Shown piece by piece: positions 14,166-15,777 of a DNA stretch of 15,777 nt. The DNA comes from an uncultured Elusimicrobia bacterium (lineage in GTDB: Bacteria > Elusimicrobiota > Endomicrobiia > Endomicrobiales > Endomicrobiaceae). Numbering within the stretch: the first letter of the stretch is position 1; each line of letters begins with the position of its first letter. Made by a program: the position numbers and the translations under genes. The stretch is taken from assembly GCA_947168325.1 (NCBI GenBank), contig CAMVLN010000022.1, forward strand, positions 1 through 15,777. Direction: 5' to 3'. The notes below the pieces were generated by a model. That model made no database searches and was not told where the DNA came from. It saw nothing but the letters and a program-made list of their open reading frames with translations.

Positions 14166-15777
14166 ATGCATATAGCTTGTATCTATTTTAGAAATCTTTC
14201 TTTTCTTGCCAAAGATGTAAATGATGATAAAAAGAGATATTTTACGATTCCAATGGGTATAAGTTATATTTCAAGTAGTTTGAAAGTGGCAGGATATGAT
14301 GCAGAGGTATTGTTTTATAATGTGCAACGAGAAAAAGTATATAATAAGGTAAAAGAAACAGATAAATTAGTATTGTTATCAATAATAACAGAAGCAGATT
14401 ATGAAATAGCAAAAAAAGTAATAGAAAATATCAAAAAGAAATATCCAAAAATAAAAATTGGAGTAGGAGGGCAATATCCAACATTAGTTCCAGAGGATAT
14501 GATAGCAAATAAAAATATAGATATGGTATGTATAGGAGAGGGAGAAATAGCAGATGTAGAGTATGCAAAACAAGTAGAAAAAGGACAATATCATAAAACA
14601 GATAATTTGTGGATAAGAGATAATAATGGGAAGATAATAAAATGTGACAGGAGTGTAGTGATAGAAGATATAGATAGTCTGCCATATCCAGAAAGGGATG
14701 GATGGTTAAGTGGTCTTAGTGAAAATTTTAAACAAAAACAAACAAATCAACTTGTATTATTAGAAAGAGGTTGCAATAATAGATGTGCATATTGCTCGCA
14801 TGCTTCACTATCAAAGAAACAGGAAGGTAAATATTTAAGATACAGAAGTATAGATAAAGTAATAGAAGAGATTAAAAGTTTGAGTATTCATTATTCTTAT
14901 ATGGAATCTATAAGATTTATCGCAGATAATGCTTTATCAAATCCTAAATATTTTATAGAACTATGTCAAAAATTAATAAAATTTAATGAAAAAAGAAAAA
15001 AGAAGATTCAATTTCATTTTAGTCTTAATATTTCACGAGAAGCACTAAAGTATAAAGAAGAAATTGTTGACTTAATGAAAAAAGCCAATATTACTTATTT
15101 TAATATTGGATTACAGTCTGTTTCTTTAGATATAAGAAAAAGATTATGTAGGCCATATTATACTAATGAAGAATTTGAGGAATTTCTTTATATGACAAAA
15201 TTAGCAGGAATACCTTCAGCAATAGATATATTGTGGCATCCATATTTATATACAAAACAAACATATAAAGAAACTTTTAAATATTTAAAAAAAATAAAAC
15301 CATTTAATGTAAAATTTTATTGGTTAACTACACTCAAAGGAACAGAATTGTATAAATATAGAAATAAAATAGTTTCTTATAATGATGCGAAGCTAATAGA
15401 TAAATTAAGATTTGAAATATTGAAATATAGAGTACTTTATGAGATACATGGAGCAAAAAGAGTTTTAAAAGATATATATATAATAATAAATGATAAACCA
15501 ATAAAAAAATTTTTAAGAAGTATGTTATTAGAATTTTTTACAAAAAGATATAAATTTGTAGATAGAATGTTAAACAGAATAGTAGATATAATATATAAAA
15601 CAAAGAATATTTTTTATAAACTGAAGAATAAATTAGAAACGGATAGACAAAATTTCCAAAAGATAGCTAAAGAAGAAATGGATAAAGGGAATTTTAAACG
15701 AGCTATAAAATATTTCAATAAGGTAAAAATAAAAGAAGACAATTGTTGGATATACGGAGATAGAGGAATAGCAAAGA
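14166..15777 (+). CDS. B12-binding-type radical SAM protein with C-terminal TPR tail, copy 3 (cut by window end)
   Basis: An open frame from ATG 14166 to the last base, 537 codons without a stop, so the 3' end is outside the window. It starts MHIACIYFRN, parallel to MHVCFVYVRY and MHVCCVYIRT of the other copies, and has AGGGA at 14150-14154 as a distant ribosome site. Domains are the Rossmann-like region (MGISYISSSLKVAGY at 30-44, VGGQYPTLVPE at 100-110, CIGEGE at 122-127), the radical SAM cluster C203-x3-C207-x2-C210 in ERGCNNRCAYCSH, a barrel with NIGLQSVSLDIRKRLCRPYY and TTLKGTELYKYR, and then a basic linker longer than in copies 1 and 2. The TPR tail begins near 510 (AKEEMDKGNFKRAIKYFNK, WIYGDRGIAK). 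Cysteine motifs are intact. It is the most diverged copy in its core but keeps the conserved tail. Confidence 0.85.
   Translation, partial: MHIACIYFRNLSFLAKDVNDDKKRYFTIPMGISYISSSLKVAGYDAEVLFYNVQREKVYNKVKETDKLVLLSIITEADYEIAKKVIENIKKKYPKIKIGVGGQYPTLVPEDMIANKNIDMVCIGEGEIADVEYAKQVEKGQYHKTDNLWIRDNNGKIIKCDRSVVIEDIDSLPYPERDGWLSGLSENFKQKQTNQLVLLERGCNNRCAYCSHASLSKKQEGKYLRYRSIDKVIEEIKSLSIHYSYMESIRFIADNALSNPKYFIELCQKLIKFNEKRKKKIQFHFSLNISREALKYKEEIVDLMKKANITYFNIGLQSVSLDIRKRLCRPYYTNEEFEEFLYMTKLAGIPSAIDILWHPYLYTKQTYKETFKYLKKIKPFNVKFYWLTTLKGTELYKYRNKIVSYNDAKLIDKLRFEILKYRVLYEIHGAKRVLKDIYIIINDKPIKKFLRSMLLEFFTKRYKFVDRMLNRIVDIIYKTKNIFYKLKNKLETDRQNFQKIAKEEMDKGNFKRAIKYFNKVKIKEDNCWIYGDRGIAK
15702..15777 (+). repeat. 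TPR-tail DNA repeat, copy 3 (partial)
   Basis: The first 76 bases of the same repeat in radical SAM copy 3, encoding AIKYFNKVKIKEDNCWIYGDRGIAK. It is cut by the window end. Confidence 0.7.

Noticed and set aside
12481..14685. Minus-strand Tyr/Leu/Ile-rich open frames opposite the radical SAM genes
   Set aside because: Their membrane-like composition is the expected antisense of A-rich coding sequence; there are no start signals.
1..15777. tRNA, rRNA, CRISPR arrays or insertion-sequence transposases
   Set aside because: I looked for cloverleaf-like GC-rich islands, regularly spaced repeats and transposase motifs by eye and saw none; the only repeats are the short ones and the radical SAM paralogy reported.

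Overview
The window is very AT-rich, every supported gene lies on the + strand, and it carries a chromosome replication-origin neighbourhood: dnaA, dnaN, dciA (DUF721) and gyrB in the usual bacterial order. Between dciA and gyrB sits an inserted restriction-modification block. Behind gyrB runs a tandem family of large radical SAM genes that continues past the right edge. The organism cannot be fixed from sequence alone. The very low GC, weak Shine-Dalgarno sites, the long (818 aa) insert-containing GyrB and the repeated radical SAM/TPR genes would suit a host-associated bacterium; an Elusimicrobiota/Endomicrobia-type lineage is my low-confidence guess.

Layout. 1-417: 3' end of an SGNH/GDSL-type hydrolase. 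547-2001: secreted NlpC/P60 peptidase with SH3-type domains. 2002-2144: dnaA promoter, AT-rich unwinding candidate and four DnaA boxes, the best oriC candidate. 2145-3500: dnaA. 3501-3721: a second, extremely AT-rich gap with one near-consensus DnaA box. 3722-5121: dnaN and a minimal dciA, two bases apart, with no recF between or after them. 5122-5439: non-coding gap with short repeats. 5440-8233: a gamma-type NPPY DNA methyltransferase, a frameshifted small ORF, a probable restriction endonuclease and a beta-type TSPPY methyltransferase, with a possible 43-codon ORF after it. 8409-10865: gyrB. 10882-15777: three tandem paralogues of a B12-binding-type radical SAM enzyme with a C-terminal TPR tail, the third cut by the window end.

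How the parts fit. DnaA opens the origin, DciA is expected to help load the DnaB helicase, the DnaN clamp tethers the polymerase and GyrB supplies the gyrase ATPase subunit, so the backbone is a replication-initiation cluster. The R-M block is markedly more AT-rich than gyrB by eye and interrupts this cluster, consistent with acquisition. The radical SAM genes follow gyrB with gaps of only 16, 25 and 40 bases, so they are probably read as one transcript with it. They share a start context and a nearly identical TPR tail, indicating local duplication with later homogenisation. Their substrate is unknown.

Least explained items: the radical SAM-TPR array, the two-methyltransferase R-M island inside the origin cluster, a natural Asn at the GyrB position where Asp-to-Asn gives quinolone resistance in E. 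coli, and the palindromic DnaA-box pair lying next to the dnaA ribosome site.
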